NCBI GenBank assembly: GCA_037128705.1
Contig: JBAXVX010000007.1
Coordinates: 55,195 to 119,194, forward strand
Origin: CAIVAT01 sp037128705
GTDB lineage: Bacteria; Bacteroidota; Bacteroidia; Bacteroidales; FEN-979
Direction of reading: 5' to 3'
DNA: 64,000 nt
Both the position numbers and the translations under genes were made by a program. Of the stretch, positions 10,101 to 17,634 are shown in pieces. Each line of letters opens with the position of its first letter. Position 1 is the stretch's first letter. A model generated the notes under the pieces. It had not been told where the DNA came from. It did no database searches and worked only from the letters and a program-made list of their open reading frames with translations.

Positions 10101-10356
10101 ACAGGGGGATCGGACAAACCGATTCGATCCCGGCAAGCATATTTTGCACAATGATGCCTGCCTGGTTGCGCTGGTCGACCGGGTGGACCTCCATAACATT
10201 CATTCCCGAAAACTCTTCAGCCGTATATCCAAGCTTCCTGATCACAGCATCATTGGCAAATACGATCATCCCCTTTTCATCAAGCAGAAACACGTAGTCA
10301 TCGAAACTGTTTAGCGCCTTTATGAGGACCTGATCGAGGGTCGAAGAAGTATGCAT
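7123..10356 (-). CDS. Large multi-PAS/GAF sensor histidine kinase
   Basis: Starting at ATG 10356 the protein has 1077 residues; the frame also opens at a TTG 21 nt upstream, but the ATG is preceded at 5 nt by a TAACTTTA box and is preferred. There are no membrane helices. Order (approximate): PAS 10-125, PAS 135-245, PAS 260-375, GAF 385-550, coiled coil 560-600, PAS 605-725, PAS 735-850, HisKA with H860 in G-I-A-H-D-F-N-N, then HATPase_c ending near the C-terminus. The G-x-A-H-D-F-N-N box is that of NtrB-like/HPK4 kinases, which typically pair with NtrC-type regulators; one is encoded immediately upstream. The many PAS domains suggest redox, ligand or oxygen sensing, but no cofactor-binding residues can be assigned with confidence. 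Confidence 0.92.
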   Translation of the reverse strand: MHTSSTLDQVLIKALNSFDDYVFLLDEKGMIVFANDAVIRKLGYTAEEFSGMNVMEVHPVDQRNQAGIIVQNMLAGIESVCPIPLLAKSGDTVPVETKVSTLKLKDKTYILGISRDISAWINSNRMLSQSEEKFKKSFELSSRMKAISDYETGEYLDINEQFTLLTGYERQEVIGKTSIDLQLFKPSLRDKLINDLKNGKSVRGEEFEIYFSRKDKTILCSFDAIIFELNSHKYLLTVAEDITEKKKNEVALATSQKQLSQVLDGANDGFWDWNIQTGEVVFSTRWAEMIGYRLDEFEHNVKFWEEIVHPDDQQEVFSEIENHLKGKISRYQSEHRVKSKDGSWVWILDRGKIVEWDQENRPLRMAGTHADITEKKLAEKKLLFRESFEQLINEVATGLINIPLPQIDEQLEVLLKKIGGFIGVDRAYIFLMDPLGIESSNTHEWCRKGIIPQKENLQNIPVSILPWWMAKISAKQSINIEDVRKMPPEASVEKELLESQDIKSIIVVPLISKLGVTGFVGFDAVMEYKQWDSDTELLLRNASIAITNALQRKENESAIENYKNHLEVLIKERTGELEASYKALNESLGKLAKQNDELVKFKTIADKANYPIMLLSSKGLVVYSNRMISRITGCSEQTLANSEFINKFVDHEGPNYNKFSQFIKRRSDITSMEVMIIHLSGKKIPALANASAIFDKEGFLMFFVVSFTDLTERKKGEQELKILWQAADHSASGIMITDIDHKILYVNQQYVLTCGYSLEELLGKTPKIVRSYKHTDEFYLELSQAIQSGQTWKGRIINKRKDGTEYTEDDVISPVRSSDGNITNFIAITRDITQELRHDQVIQQSEKLRSLGTLAGGIAHDFNNILQIVQAYTELIEYQEKDNTQVSANIKEIIRACTRGKSLVNNILSFSRQAPNEMAPYSFDFLVKEIIHIARPIFPTSVEIILKIEPTGMVLCDPVQIQQIIFNLFNNAIDAMSGRGTITVNLTRIKTLEKSSKHDIMLQVTDNGIGMKKEVLDRVFDPFFTTKGVGEGTGLGLATVLGIVKKHNATIKIDSEPNKGTSVDILFTSNSDIINNI

Positions 10357-10361
10357 GAGGT

Positions 10362-10369
10362 TAAAGTTA
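10362..10369 (-). promoter_or_regulatory. Near-match -7 box (TAACTTTA) of the large PAS kinase
   Basis: One mismatch to TAnnTTTG, ending 5 nt before ATG 10356, inside the longer frame that starts at TTG 10377; same spacing as other leaderless candidates. Confidence 0.4.
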
Positions 10370-10402
10370 GCAACCAATCATATCCAATAAACATGCCGTG
10401 TT

Positions 10403-10427
10403 TGTAAATGCATGATAATCATTTACA
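10403..10427. promoter_or_regulatory. 8-bp inverted repeat upstream of the PAS kinase
   Basis: TGTAAATG and CATTTACA arms around a 9-nt centre, 47-71 nt upstream of the PAS kinase ATG, in the only real gap of the two-component cluster. Could be a binding site for the NtrC-type regulator encoded next door; no supporting site elsewhere was confirmed. Confidence 0.4.
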
Positions 10428-10460
10428 TGCAAAAAGAACAAATCAGAATGCCATGGATTT

Positions 10461-10501
10461 ACATTACGGAATCGGAAGATTGCCTTCCGATTCCGTAATG
10501 T
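10461..10501. terminator. 18-bp perfect hairpin after the NtrC-type regulator gene
   Basis: Perfect inverted repeat with 18-bp arms (ACATTACGGAATCGGAAG and its complement) and a 5-nt loop, starting 3 nt after the regulator's stop. No T-run follows on either strand, so it may be a terminator of an unusual type, an mRNA-stabilising or attenuating hairpin between regulator and kinase genes. Confidence 0.6.
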
Positions 10502-10504
10502 CTG

Positions 10505-11908
10505 TTATACAGGGAGTGTGATTCCGAATTTCTTGATTCTTCTCAGCAACGACTGATCTGTAATCTGAAGTATCCTGGCAGCCCTGGCAATCACATTATC
10601 CGATTTTTTCAAAGCGTCGATGATAAGGTTGGCCTCCAGCCGGGCCATACTGTTGTTTGTTGTTTCCACGGGTTTTCCGGCCAGGTTATGCCGGTCCATC
10701 ACATTGGAAATCATTCTGTTGGTTATCCTGGATTCATCGTTGAGGATGATGATCTGCTCAGCCATGTTTTTTAACTCGCGCACATTGCCAGGGAATGAAT
10801 AGCCGAGAAGCAGATCAATGGCCTGCTGCTGGATACTCACCGGGTTTCGCTGATGTTCCATGACTGCCTGATTAATGAAAAGTTCGAACAAGGCTGGAAT
10901 ATCTTCCTTTCGATCGCGTAAAGGAGGCACATGGATAGAAAAAATATTCAGCCGGTAAAAGAGATCCATCCTGAATTTATTTTCAACACAAAGCCCCTGA
11001 AGATCGTTGTTAGAGGCTGCAATCACCCTGACATTCAATGGGATAATGCTTGAACTTCCTACCTTGTTCAGATTTTTTTCTTCCAGGACTCTCAGCAGTT
11101 TTGGTTGCATCGATAATGGAAGCTCATTTATTTCATCCAGTAAAAGGGTGCTGTCCTGCGCCGTCTCAAACCATCCTTTATGGTCGCTGATCGCATTGGT
11201 GAATGCCCCCTTTACATGCCCGAAAAACTCACTCTCGAACAGCTGCTCAGGAACGGTCGCACAATTTTTCGCAAAAAAGGGATGTGATTTACGTGGACTC
11301 ATCCTGTGAATTTGCCGCGCGATGATCTCCTTCCCTGTTCCTGTTTCTCCCGTGATCAGGACAGAAGTATCATTGGTCCTGGCTATTTTTTCGATTAAAA
11401 GGCGAATGTTTTCAATTGACTTACTTATCCCGACCACCTCCGGGAATTGATTGTTTGACACGGTGGAGGATGGTTTACCGGTATGTTTTTTTCCGGTCGC
11501 CTTGCCCCTGATGCTGATGAATTTGACAGCCCGGTCCACGCTGGCTTTCAGCATATCGAGCGGGAAGGGTTTTTCCAAAAAATCAATGGCGCCCAGCCTG
11601 AGGCATTGAATGGCATTCCATTTTTCACCATACCCGGTAATGATAATGATCTCCGGTTGGTTCCCGGGCAGTTCCTTGACCATTTTGATGAAAGAGATGC
11701 CATCGGTTTCAGGAAGGTTCAGGTCGCAAATCAGGATATCGGGAGCTGAATTTTTAATGGCCGCCATCGCTTCGGCGGGGTGACCAAATGCTGTGACCTG
11801 GTGATGAAGATAGGTCGACAAAAAATGTTTCAGTGCTGCGGAAATAGACTTGTCGTCATCGAGGATTAAAATCGATAAAGTTTCGTGATTCATAGGGACA
11901 GACAACAT
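10505..11908 (-). CDS. NtrC-family sigma-54-dependent response regulator
   Basis: 467 residues: receiver domain (about 10-125, acceptor D62 in C-D-L-N-L-P-E-T-D-G), AAA+ domain (about 155-390) with Walker A G-E-T-G-T-G-K-E and Walker B L-L-L-D-E-I-N, and a Fis-type helix-turn-helix at the C-terminus (I-A-R-A-A-R-I-L-Q-I). The sigma-54-contacting loop reads G-A-F-T-N-A instead of the canonical GAFTGA. It is the first gene of the leftward cluster, 148 bp ahead of the large PAS kinase start, and its likely kinase partner is that NtrB-like protein. Starts at ATG 11908 or 11893 are both possible; a TAAATTTG box lies 34 nt upstream of the former. Targets are unknown. Confidence 0.94.
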   Translation of the reverse strand: MLSVPMNHETLSILILDDDKSISAALKHFLSTYLHHQVTAFGHPAEAMAAIKNSAPDILICDLNLPETDGISFIKMVKELPGNQPEIIIITGYGEKWNAIQCLRLGAIDFLEKPFPLDMLKASVDRAVKFISIRGKATGKKHTGKPSSTVSNNQFPEVVGISKSIENIRLLIEKIARTNDTSVLITGETGTGKEIIARQIHRMSPRKSHPFFAKNCATVPEQLFESEFFGHVKGAFTNAISDHKGWFETAQDSTLLLDEINELPLSMQPKLLRVLEEKNLNKVGSSSIIPLNVRVIAASNNDLQGLCVENKFRMDLFYRLNIFSIHVPPLRDRKEDIPALFELFINQAVMEHQRNPVSIQQQAIDLLLGYSFPGNVRELKNMAEQIIILNDESRITNRMISNVMDRHNLAGKPVETTNNSMARLEANLIIDALKKSDNVIARAARILQITDQSLLRRIKKFGITLPV

Positions 11909-11942
11909 GAAATCATATACGGAATTAACAGCACGAAATTAA

Positions 11943-11950
11943 CAAATTTA
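11943..11950 (-). promoter_or_regulatory. -7 box (TAAATTTG) of the NtrC-type regulator
   Basis: Minus-strand TAnnTTTG match 34 nt upstream of ATG 11908; start of the leftward two-component cluster. Confidence 0.5.
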
Positions 11951-12008
11951 TGGCAGTTTACTACAATTGCGAATTTTCAAATCAGGCATTCGAATACTTA
12001 AATTATTG

Positions 12009-12016
12009 TATCTTTG
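12009..12016 (+). promoter_or_regulatory. -7 box (TATCTTTG) of sufB
   Basis: TAnnTTTG match 64 nt upstream of ATG 12081. Confidence 0.6.
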
Positions 12017-12080
12017 CATGTCGGGTTGTCAGAGCCTTTTTATTTGACAAATTGACGGGATTGAAATTAATATCTGATCT

Positions 12081-13529
12081 ATGGAATCCGAAGCAAATAA
12101 GATCCTTGACGAAGTTACCCAGGGTGATTACAAGTATGGCTTTGTCACGGACATCGATACGGAATTTGCGCCGGTTGGACTTTCTGAAGATACCATTCGC
12201 TATATCTCCGCAAAAAAAAACGAACCGGAATTCCTTCTCGAATTCCGGTTGAAGGCATACCGTCACTGGCTTACCATGTCCATGCCCAAATGGGGTCACC
12301 TGAAGGTCGCGCCCATCAATTTTCAGGATATCATCTTTTATGCCGCGCCAAAGCAAAAGAAAGAACTTGCGAGCCTGGATGAGGTTGATCCGGAGTTGCT
12401 GGCAACTTTCACCAAGCTCGGGATCTCGCTCGATGAACAGAAAAAGCTGTCGGGGGTGGCTGTTGACGCGGTAATTGACAGTGTATCCGTTAAAACCACC
12501 TTCTCCGAAACGTTATCAAAACACGGTATCATTTTCTGCTCCTTCAGCGAGGCAGTGCAGAATCATCCTGACCTGGTGAAACAATACATGGGATCGGTGG
12601 TTCCCTACACCGACAACTATTTTGCAGCACTTAATTCCGCCGTGTTCAGCGATGGCTCCTTTTGTTTTATTCCGAAAGGGGTTCGCTGTCCCATGGAGTT
12701 ATCGACCTATTTTCGTATCAATGCTGCCAATACCGGGCAGTTTGAACGTACCCTTATCGTAGCCGAAGAGGGAGCCTATGTCAGTTATATGGAGGGCTGT
12801 ACGGCGCCCCGGCGAGATGAAAATCAGCTGCATGCAGCCATTGTTGAGATCGTGGCCATGAAGGATGCGGAAGTAAAATATTCAACTGTGCAGAACTGGT
12901 ATCCCGGTGATAAAAACGGGGTGGGAGGGATCTACAACTTTGTTACCAAACGCGGCATCTGCAAGGGAAGCAATTCGAAGATCAGCTGGACGCAGGTGGA
13001 GACCGGATCGGCCATCACCTGGAAATATCCCAGTTGTATCCTGATGGGAGATCATTCGGTGGGAGAGTTTTATTCTGTTGCCGTGACAAACAACCATCAG
13101 CAGGCCGATACAGGAACTAAAATGATACACCTGGGCAAAAATACCCGGAGTACCATCATCTCAAAGGGAATTTCGGCCGGGAAGAGCAACAACTCCTACC
13201 GGGGACTGGTCCGCATCTCAAAGAATGCGGTCAATTCGCGCAATTACAGCCAGTGCGATTCCCTGCTTCTCGGCTCCATGTGCGGGGCCCATACCTGGCC
13301 TTACATCCAGGTTGATAATAAATCGTCGATCGTGGAGCATGAGGCCACCACGTCAAAAATTTCGGAAGATCAGCTTTTTTATTGCCAGCAGCGGGGTATT
13401 TCTGCCGAAAGCGCCATCGGGCTTATTGTAAACGGATATGCGAAAGAGGTTTTAAAGCAGCTGCCCATGGAGTTTGCCGTAGAGGCCCAGAAACTGCTGT
13501 CGATCAGCCTGGAGGGAAGCGTGGGATGA
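12081..13529 (+). CDS. sufB: Fe-S cluster assembly scaffold SufB
   Basis: 482 residues, the normal SufB length. SufB forms the SufBC2D scaffold on which sulfide and iron are assembled into clusters. The conserved C-terminal half is present: S-Q-C-D-S-L-L-L-G-S-M-C-G-A-H-T-W-P near 395-412, followed by E-H-E-A-T-T-S-K and Q-Q-R-G-I. It opens the SUF region, 64 nt after a TATCTTTG -7 box, and is followed after a heptamer repeat and a second -7 box by sufC. No Rrf2/IscR-type regulator is visible next to it. Confidence 0.97.
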   Translation: MESEANKILDEVTQGDYKYGFVTDIDTEFAPVGLSEDTIRYISAKKNEPEFLLEFRLKAYRHWLTMSMPKWGHLKVAPINFQDIIFYAAPKQKKELASLDEVDPELLATFTKLGISLDEQKKLSGVAVDAVIDSVSVKTTFSETLSKHGIIFCSFSEAVQNHPDLVKQYMGSVVPYTDNYFAALNSAVFSDGSFCFIPKGVRCPMELSTYFRINAANTGQFERTLIVAEEGAYVSYMEGCTAPRRDENQLHAAIVEIVAMKDAEVKYSTVQNWYPGDKNGVGGIYNFVTKRGICKGSNSKISWTQVETGSAITWKYPSCILMGDHSVGEFYSVAVTNNHQQADTGTKMIHLGKNTRSTIISKGISAGKSNNSYRGLVRISKNAVNSRNYSQCDSLLLGSMCGAHTWPYIQVDNKSSIVEHEATTSKISEDQLFYCQQRGISAESAIGLIVNGYAKEVLKQLPMEFAVEAQKLLSISLEGSVG

Positions 13530-13534
13530 CGAAT

Positions 13535-13563
13535 CGCGTGACACGTGACGCGTGACGCGTGAC
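13535..13563 (+). repeat. Heptamer array A (CGCGTGA type)
   Basis: Four consecutive heptamers (CGCGTGA, CACGTGA, CGCGTGA, CGCGTGA plus one base) starting 5 nt after the sufB stop, in the sufB-sufC gap. Equivalent to GTGACRC units read in another register. Confidence 0.85.
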
Positions 13564-13591
13564 CAATGAAGAGTGTTGTTAAGGAAACAGA

Positions 13592-13599
13592 TAATTTTG
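13592..13599 (+). promoter_or_regulatory. -7 box (TAATTTTG) of sufC
   Basis: TAnnTTTG match 19 nt upstream of ATG 13619, downstream of the heptamer array that follows sufB. Confidence 0.45.
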
Positions 13600-13618
13600 A
13601 ATATTGAGTTAAAAAAGT

Positions 13619-14374
13619 ATGTTGTTACAAATTAAAAATCTGCATGCCGGCATCAACGGCAAAGAAATTCTCCGGGGTGTCAATCTTGAGGTGAACAAAG
13701 GCGAGGTGCATGCCATCATGGGTCCCAACGGAACCGGAAAGAGTACGCTTGCATCGGTCATTGCCGGCCGGGAGGTGTTCAACATCACCGCCGGTGAAAT
13801 TCTTTACAAGGGGAAAGATCTGCAGGCGCTTTCAATCGAGGACCGCGCCCGCGAAGGGATATTCCTGGGATTCCAGTACCCGGTGGAAATCCCGGGTGTG
13901 AGCATCACCAACTTCATGCGCACTTCCGTGAATGAAATACGGAAATTCAAAGGGCTTGATCCGCTCCCGGGAGGAGAATTTTTGCGGCTGATGGAGGAAA
14001 AAAAGCGACTGGTGGAGATCACTTCAAACCTGACCAACCGTTCGGTGAACGAAGGATTTTCGGGTGGTGAAAAGAAAAAGAATGAGATATTCCAGATGGC
14101 CATGCTGGAGCCCATGCTGGCGATCCTGGATGAAACCGATTCGGGGCTCGACATTGATGCTTTGCGTATCGTGGCCAATGGGGTGAATAACCTTCGTCGC
14201 GCCGATAATGCGTTCGTGGTGATCACCCATTACCAGCGCCTGCTCGAATATATCGTTCCCGATTTTGTTCATGTGCTTTTTGAAGGAAAGATCGTAAAAT
14301 CGGGCGGCAAAGAGCTGGCGATCGAGCTGGAAGAAAAAGGTTACGACTGGATCAAAAAGGAACAGGAGGCGTGA
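13619..14374 (+). CDS. sufC: Fe-S assembly ATPase SufC
   Basis: 251 residues, cytoplasmic ABC-type ATPase of the SufBC2D complex. Walker A is G-P-N-G-T-G-K-S-T near 34-42, the signature is F-S-G-G-E-K-K-K-N-E near 143-152, and Walker B with the SufC-specific tail is L-A-I-L-D-E-T-D-S-G-L-D. There is no transmembrane partner in the operon, as expected for SufC. The stop TGA (14372-14374) shares its last base with the ATG of sufD, indicating translational coupling. A separate TAATTTTG box 20 nt upstream of the ATG suggests sufC can be transcribed independently of sufB. Confidence 0.97.
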   Translation: MLLQIKNLHAGINGKEILRGVNLEVNKGEVHAIMGPNGTGKSTLASVIAGREVFNITAGEILYKGKDLQALSIEDRAREGIFLGFQYPVEIPGVSITNFMRTSVNEIRKFKGLDPLPGGEFLRLMEEKKRLVEITSNLTNRSVNEGFSGGEKKKNEIFQMAMLEPMLAILDETDSGLDIDALRIVANGVNNLRRADNAFVVITHYQRLLEYIVPDFVHVLFEGKIVKSGGKELAIELEEKGYDWIKKEQEA

Positions 14375-15789
14375 TGCAGACTGAAAATAAAGAGATCATT
14401 TCAAAGGCACGGCTGATCAATCTTTTCAGGAAGAACAGAACTTTCCTGATAAAGAATGACACCCCTGAGCTTGCAGCAAAACGCGATAAGGCCTTCACCT
14501 CTTTCGAAAAACTTGGATTTCCCGACAACAGCCTGGAAGCCTGGCGTCTTACCGACCTGGACGATAGTTTTGCACGCGGATATGATTATCATTTGCATCC
14601 GATAAAGGAGATGGATATCCAGAAGGTATTCCGCTGCAACATTCCGCACCTCGATACGGCCGTGATCGGTCAGCTGAATGGCTGGTATGTTTCAAAAGAC
14701 GTGCCCCTGATGGAGCTTGGAAATGGCATCATCATGGGCAGCCTGGCCGAAGCCAGGAAAACCTATCCTCATCTGATCGAAAAATATTATGGCACCATGG
14801 CCGATGATGAGGCCGAAGGATTAACCGCGCTGAATACTGCTTTTGCCCAGGACGGGGTGTTTATCTATGTGCCTGATCATATCAAAAGCCCCAAGCCGGT
14901 TCAACTGATCAATGTAATCCATCATGGGGAGAACCTTTTCCTTCAGCCGCGAAACCTGATCGTAGTGGGCGCCCATGCAAAATTATCTTTGGTTCATTGC
15001 GATGATTCCTATAATCACCAGGCCAGTTTTTCGAACATTGTCACCGAGGTCCACCTGGGAGCACATGGCACGCTTGATCATTACAAACTCCAGAATCTGA
15101 ACAACGAAAGCACCCTGGTGAGTTCGGTCTATTTCAGGCTGGAAGAGGCGGCCAGTCTTGAATCGCATTATATTTCACTGAACGGGGGAATGCTGAGGAA
15201 CAACATCCGCCTGCTGTTCAATGGTCCGCATGGAAATGCCAATATTTACGGCATCTATCTCATGGATGGCAGGCAGCACGTTGATAACCAGGTATTTGTT
15301 GATCATGCCTTTCCCGATTGCACCAGCCATGAAATGTTCAAGGGGATCCTCGATGAACATGCCCATGCCATATTCAACGGCCATGTGCTGGTTCGCCGCG
15401 ATGCTGTCAAAACGGATGCCCGCCAGACGAACAAGAATATTTTGCTCACCGATACAGCCAGGGTCAATTCAAAACCCTTCCTGGAGATCTACAATGATGA
15501 CGTGAAATGTTCACACGGTTCAACAACCGGCCAGCTTGATACGGAGTCGATGTTCTACATGCGCCAGCGTGGCATCGGAGAGGATACGGCGCGCATGCTG
15601 CTGATGTTTGCCTTTGCCGATGAAATCGTTTGTAAAATTGCCATTCCCCAACTGCGCCAGCGCATTGAAGACATGGTCAAAAAGCGGCTGCAGGGAGAAT
15701 TGCAGATCTGCGAACAATGCGTTCTTCACTGCAGCACGCCGGAGCACCCGGTTGAGTTTCAGATAGACATGAGCAAAATCCTTGCATGA
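14374..15789 (+). CDS. sufD: Fe-S cluster assembly protein SufD
   Basis: 471 residues from ATG 14374, which follows an AGGAGG Shine-Dalgarno at 14364-14369 that lies inside the sufC 3' end; the in-frame GTG one codon upstream is less likely. SufD pairs with SufB in the SufBC2D scaffold. The C-terminal half has the SufB/SufD beta-helix pattern, including the conserved K-T-D-A-R-Q-T-N-K-N-I-L-L and C-S-H-G-S-T-T-G-Q-L-D segments. It overlaps sufC by 1 nt and the following MutS-like gene by 4 nt (ATGA), so sufC, sufD and the ATPase gene form one tightly coupled unit. Confidence 0.96.
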   Translation: MQTENKEIISKARLINLFRKNRTFLIKNDTPELAAKRDKAFTSFEKLGFPDNSLEAWRLTDLDDSFARGYDYHLHPIKEMDIQKVFRCNIPHLDTAVIGQLNGWYVSKDVPLMELGNGIIMGSLAEARKTYPHLIEKYYGTMADDEAEGLTALNTAFAQDGVFIYVPDHIKSPKPVQLINVIHHGENLFLQPRNLIVVGAHAKLSLVHCDDSYNHQASFSNIVTEVHLGAHGTLDHYKLQNLNNESTLVSSVYFRLEEAASLESHYISLNGGMLRNNIRLLFNGPHGNANIYGIYLMDGRQHVDNQVFVDHAFPDCTSHEMFKGILDEHAHAIFNGHVLVRRDAVKTDARQTNKNILLTDTARVNSKPFLEIYNDDVKCSHGSTTGQLDTESMFYMRQRGIGEDTARMLLMFAFADEIVCKIAIPQLRQRIEDMVKKRLQGELQICEQCVLHCSTPEHPVEFQIDMSKILA

Positions 15790-17603
15790 GTACCCCTCTT
15801 TCAATCTATCAGCAGCGCATAGGTGAATTCTCTGCCCGAATTGATCAATTGGAAAAACCACTCCGATGGATACCATGGCTGAGGCTGCTCCTGATTATCA
15901 TTACAGGTTTTTCCATCTTTTATACTGTCAAATTTCCGGGAGCCCTTTTTGTGGTCGTCTCCATTTTGGCATTCACAGGGTTCCTGTTTGCAGGATGGTA
16001 CGACGCCCGGTTAAAAAGGAAGATGCTTCACCTGAATAAACTGATAAGGATCAACTCCCGGGAAACAGAGGTGCTGAATGGTAATTATTCCACACTGGAT
16101 TCCGGAAATGAATTTGTAAACGAGGATCATCCCTATACCCATGACCTGGATATTTTTGGCATGGGATCCTTATTCCAGTATATAAACAGGACTTCGACCA
16201 TTTTTGGGAAGGAGAGGCTTGCCGATTATTTCAACAGTGCCTTTCAATACAAGGATGTAATCCCGGAGCGCCAGAAGGCGGTTGAAGAACTTGCAGGCAG
16301 TATTGAATTCAGGCAGCGACTCCAGCTGATTTTCCAGGATCAGGAGACCTCCCGCCACGACCTGGCCGCACTTTCCGGATGGCTGAACGGAAATGAGGGA
16401 ATCCAATGGGCCGGTCCCTTGAAGTTTTTATCGTTTTTTCTTCCGGCCATTACATTGTGTACAATGATCTTATCAGGCGCCGGAATCCTGCCATACCAGC
16501 TGCCTGTTTTCATGGTCATCATGCAACTGCTGGTGGTATTTGGTTATGGCCGGAAAACCCTGTCGGTTCATCAACAGGTTACTTCACAGGTCGACATCCT
16601 GGGAAAATACGCCCTGGCTCTTTCATTGATCGAGGAAAACAACTTCAATGCAGCATTCAATAAAAAATTGCACGGCCAGCTGAGGTCCCAATCCCAGGGG
16701 ATGCCTGCCCGCCTGATCAAACGGCTGTCGAAGCTGCTGAATATGATGGATTCAAACCTCAACATCCTGGTTTCGGTGATCATGAACGGACTTTTCATGT
16801 TCAACATCCATGTATTGATCGCAGTGGAGCAGTGGCGGCTGACCTACCGCAGCATGGTTCCAGATTGGTTCAAGGTACTGGCTGAATTTGACGCCCTGTC
16901 GAGCCTTGGAACTTTCGCTTTCAACAACCCGAAGTACATTTACCCCGAACCGGTCACGGACAGTTTTCAGTTCGTTGCCGAAAAAATTGGCCATCCGCTG
17001 ATCCCGTTTGAAGCTTGTGTTACGAATGATATAGAGATTTGTGGCTGGAACCAGTTCCGAATCATTACCGGGGCCAACATGTCGGGAAAGAGCACCTTTT
17101 TACGGACCATTGGCACAAACCTCCTGCTGGCCATGATGGGCGCGCCTGTTTTTGCATCGAGGCTCACCTTTTATCCCATCGAAATCCACAGCAGCATCCG
17201 GACCAATGATTCGCTTACAAAGCGTGAGTCATACTTTTATGCTGAGCTCAGGCGGCTGAAGAAGATCATTTCCGAACTTGAAACCGGCCGTCAGAAGCTG
17301 ATCCTGCTTGATGAGATCCTGAAGGGGACCAATTCATCAGACAAGCAAACCGGGTCGATCGCCCTGATCAGGCAACTGATGAAATACAAACTGGCAGGAC
17401 TGTTTGCAACGCATGACCTGGCGCTTGGCGAACTGATAAACCATTATCCTGAAAATATCAGGAACCTCTGTTTTGAGATTCACATCACCGGCGAGCGGAT
17501 GGAGATCGATTACAAGCTTTCGACGGGCGTATGCCGCAACCTGAATGCATCCTTCCTGATGAAAAACATGGGGATTATCCTGGATGAACCCCCTCACATT
17601 TAA
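15786..17603 (+). CDS. Membrane-anchored MutS-like ATPase
   Basis: 605 residues. Two hydrophobic helices near 27-65 and two near 210-250 indicate a membrane protein. The C-terminal ~200 residues form a MutS domain V ATPase: G-A-N-M-S-G-K-S-T (Walker A, about 431-439), L-L-D-E-I-L-K-G-T-N (Walker B region, about 507) and T-H-D-L near 542. The mismatch-recognition domain I (F-x-E motif) is absent, so it is not MutS1. Such short MutS-like proteins are frequent in Bacteroidota but functionally uncharacterised. Its ATG overlaps the sufD stop by 4 nt, placing it inside the suf operon between sufD and sufS, an arrangement that may be incidental or may link it to Fe-S stress (inference). Confidence 0.85.
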   Translation: MSTPLSIYQQRIGEFSARIDQLEKPLRWIPWLRLLLIIITGFSIFYTVKFPGALFVVVSILAFTGFLFAGWYDARLKRKMLHLNKLIRINSRETEVLNGNYSTLDSGNEFVNEDHPYTHDLDIFGMGSLFQYINRTSTIFGKERLADYFNSAFQYKDVIPERQKAVEELAGSIEFRQRLQLIFQDQETSRHDLAALSGWLNGNEGIQWAGPLKFLSFFLPAITLCTMILSGAGILPYQLPVFMVIMQLLVVFGYGRKTLSVHQQVTSQVDILGKYALALSLIEENNFNAAFNKKLHGQLRSQSQGMPARLIKRLSKLLNMMDSNLNILVSVIMNGLFMFNIHVLIAVEQWRLTYRSMVPDWFKVLAEFDALSSLGTFAFNNPKYIYPEPVTDSFQFVAEKIGHPLIPFEACVTNDIEICGWNQFRIITGANMSGKSTFLRTIGTNLLLAMMGAPVFASRLTFYPIEIHSSIRTNDSLTKRESYFYAELRRLKKIISELETGRQKLILLDEILKGTNSSDKQTGSIALIRQLMKYKLAGLFATHDLALGELINHYPENIRNLCFEIHITGERMEIDYKLSTGVCRNLNASFLMKNMGIILDEPPHI

Positions 17604-17609
17604 CTTTAC

Positions 17610-17617
17610 TATTTTTG
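17610..17617 (+). promoter_or_regulatory. -7 box (TATTTTTG) of sufS
   Basis: TAnnTTTG match 17 nt upstream of ATG 17635. Confidence 0.5.
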
Positions 17618-17634
17618 TATTTTAATCCCGATCC

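Noticed and set aside
10378..10460. Sigma-54 promoter upstream of the PAS kinase
   Set aside because: Best minus-strand match (CGGCAT-N5-TTGGA form) lacks the conserved -12 GC, so it was not reported as a promoter.
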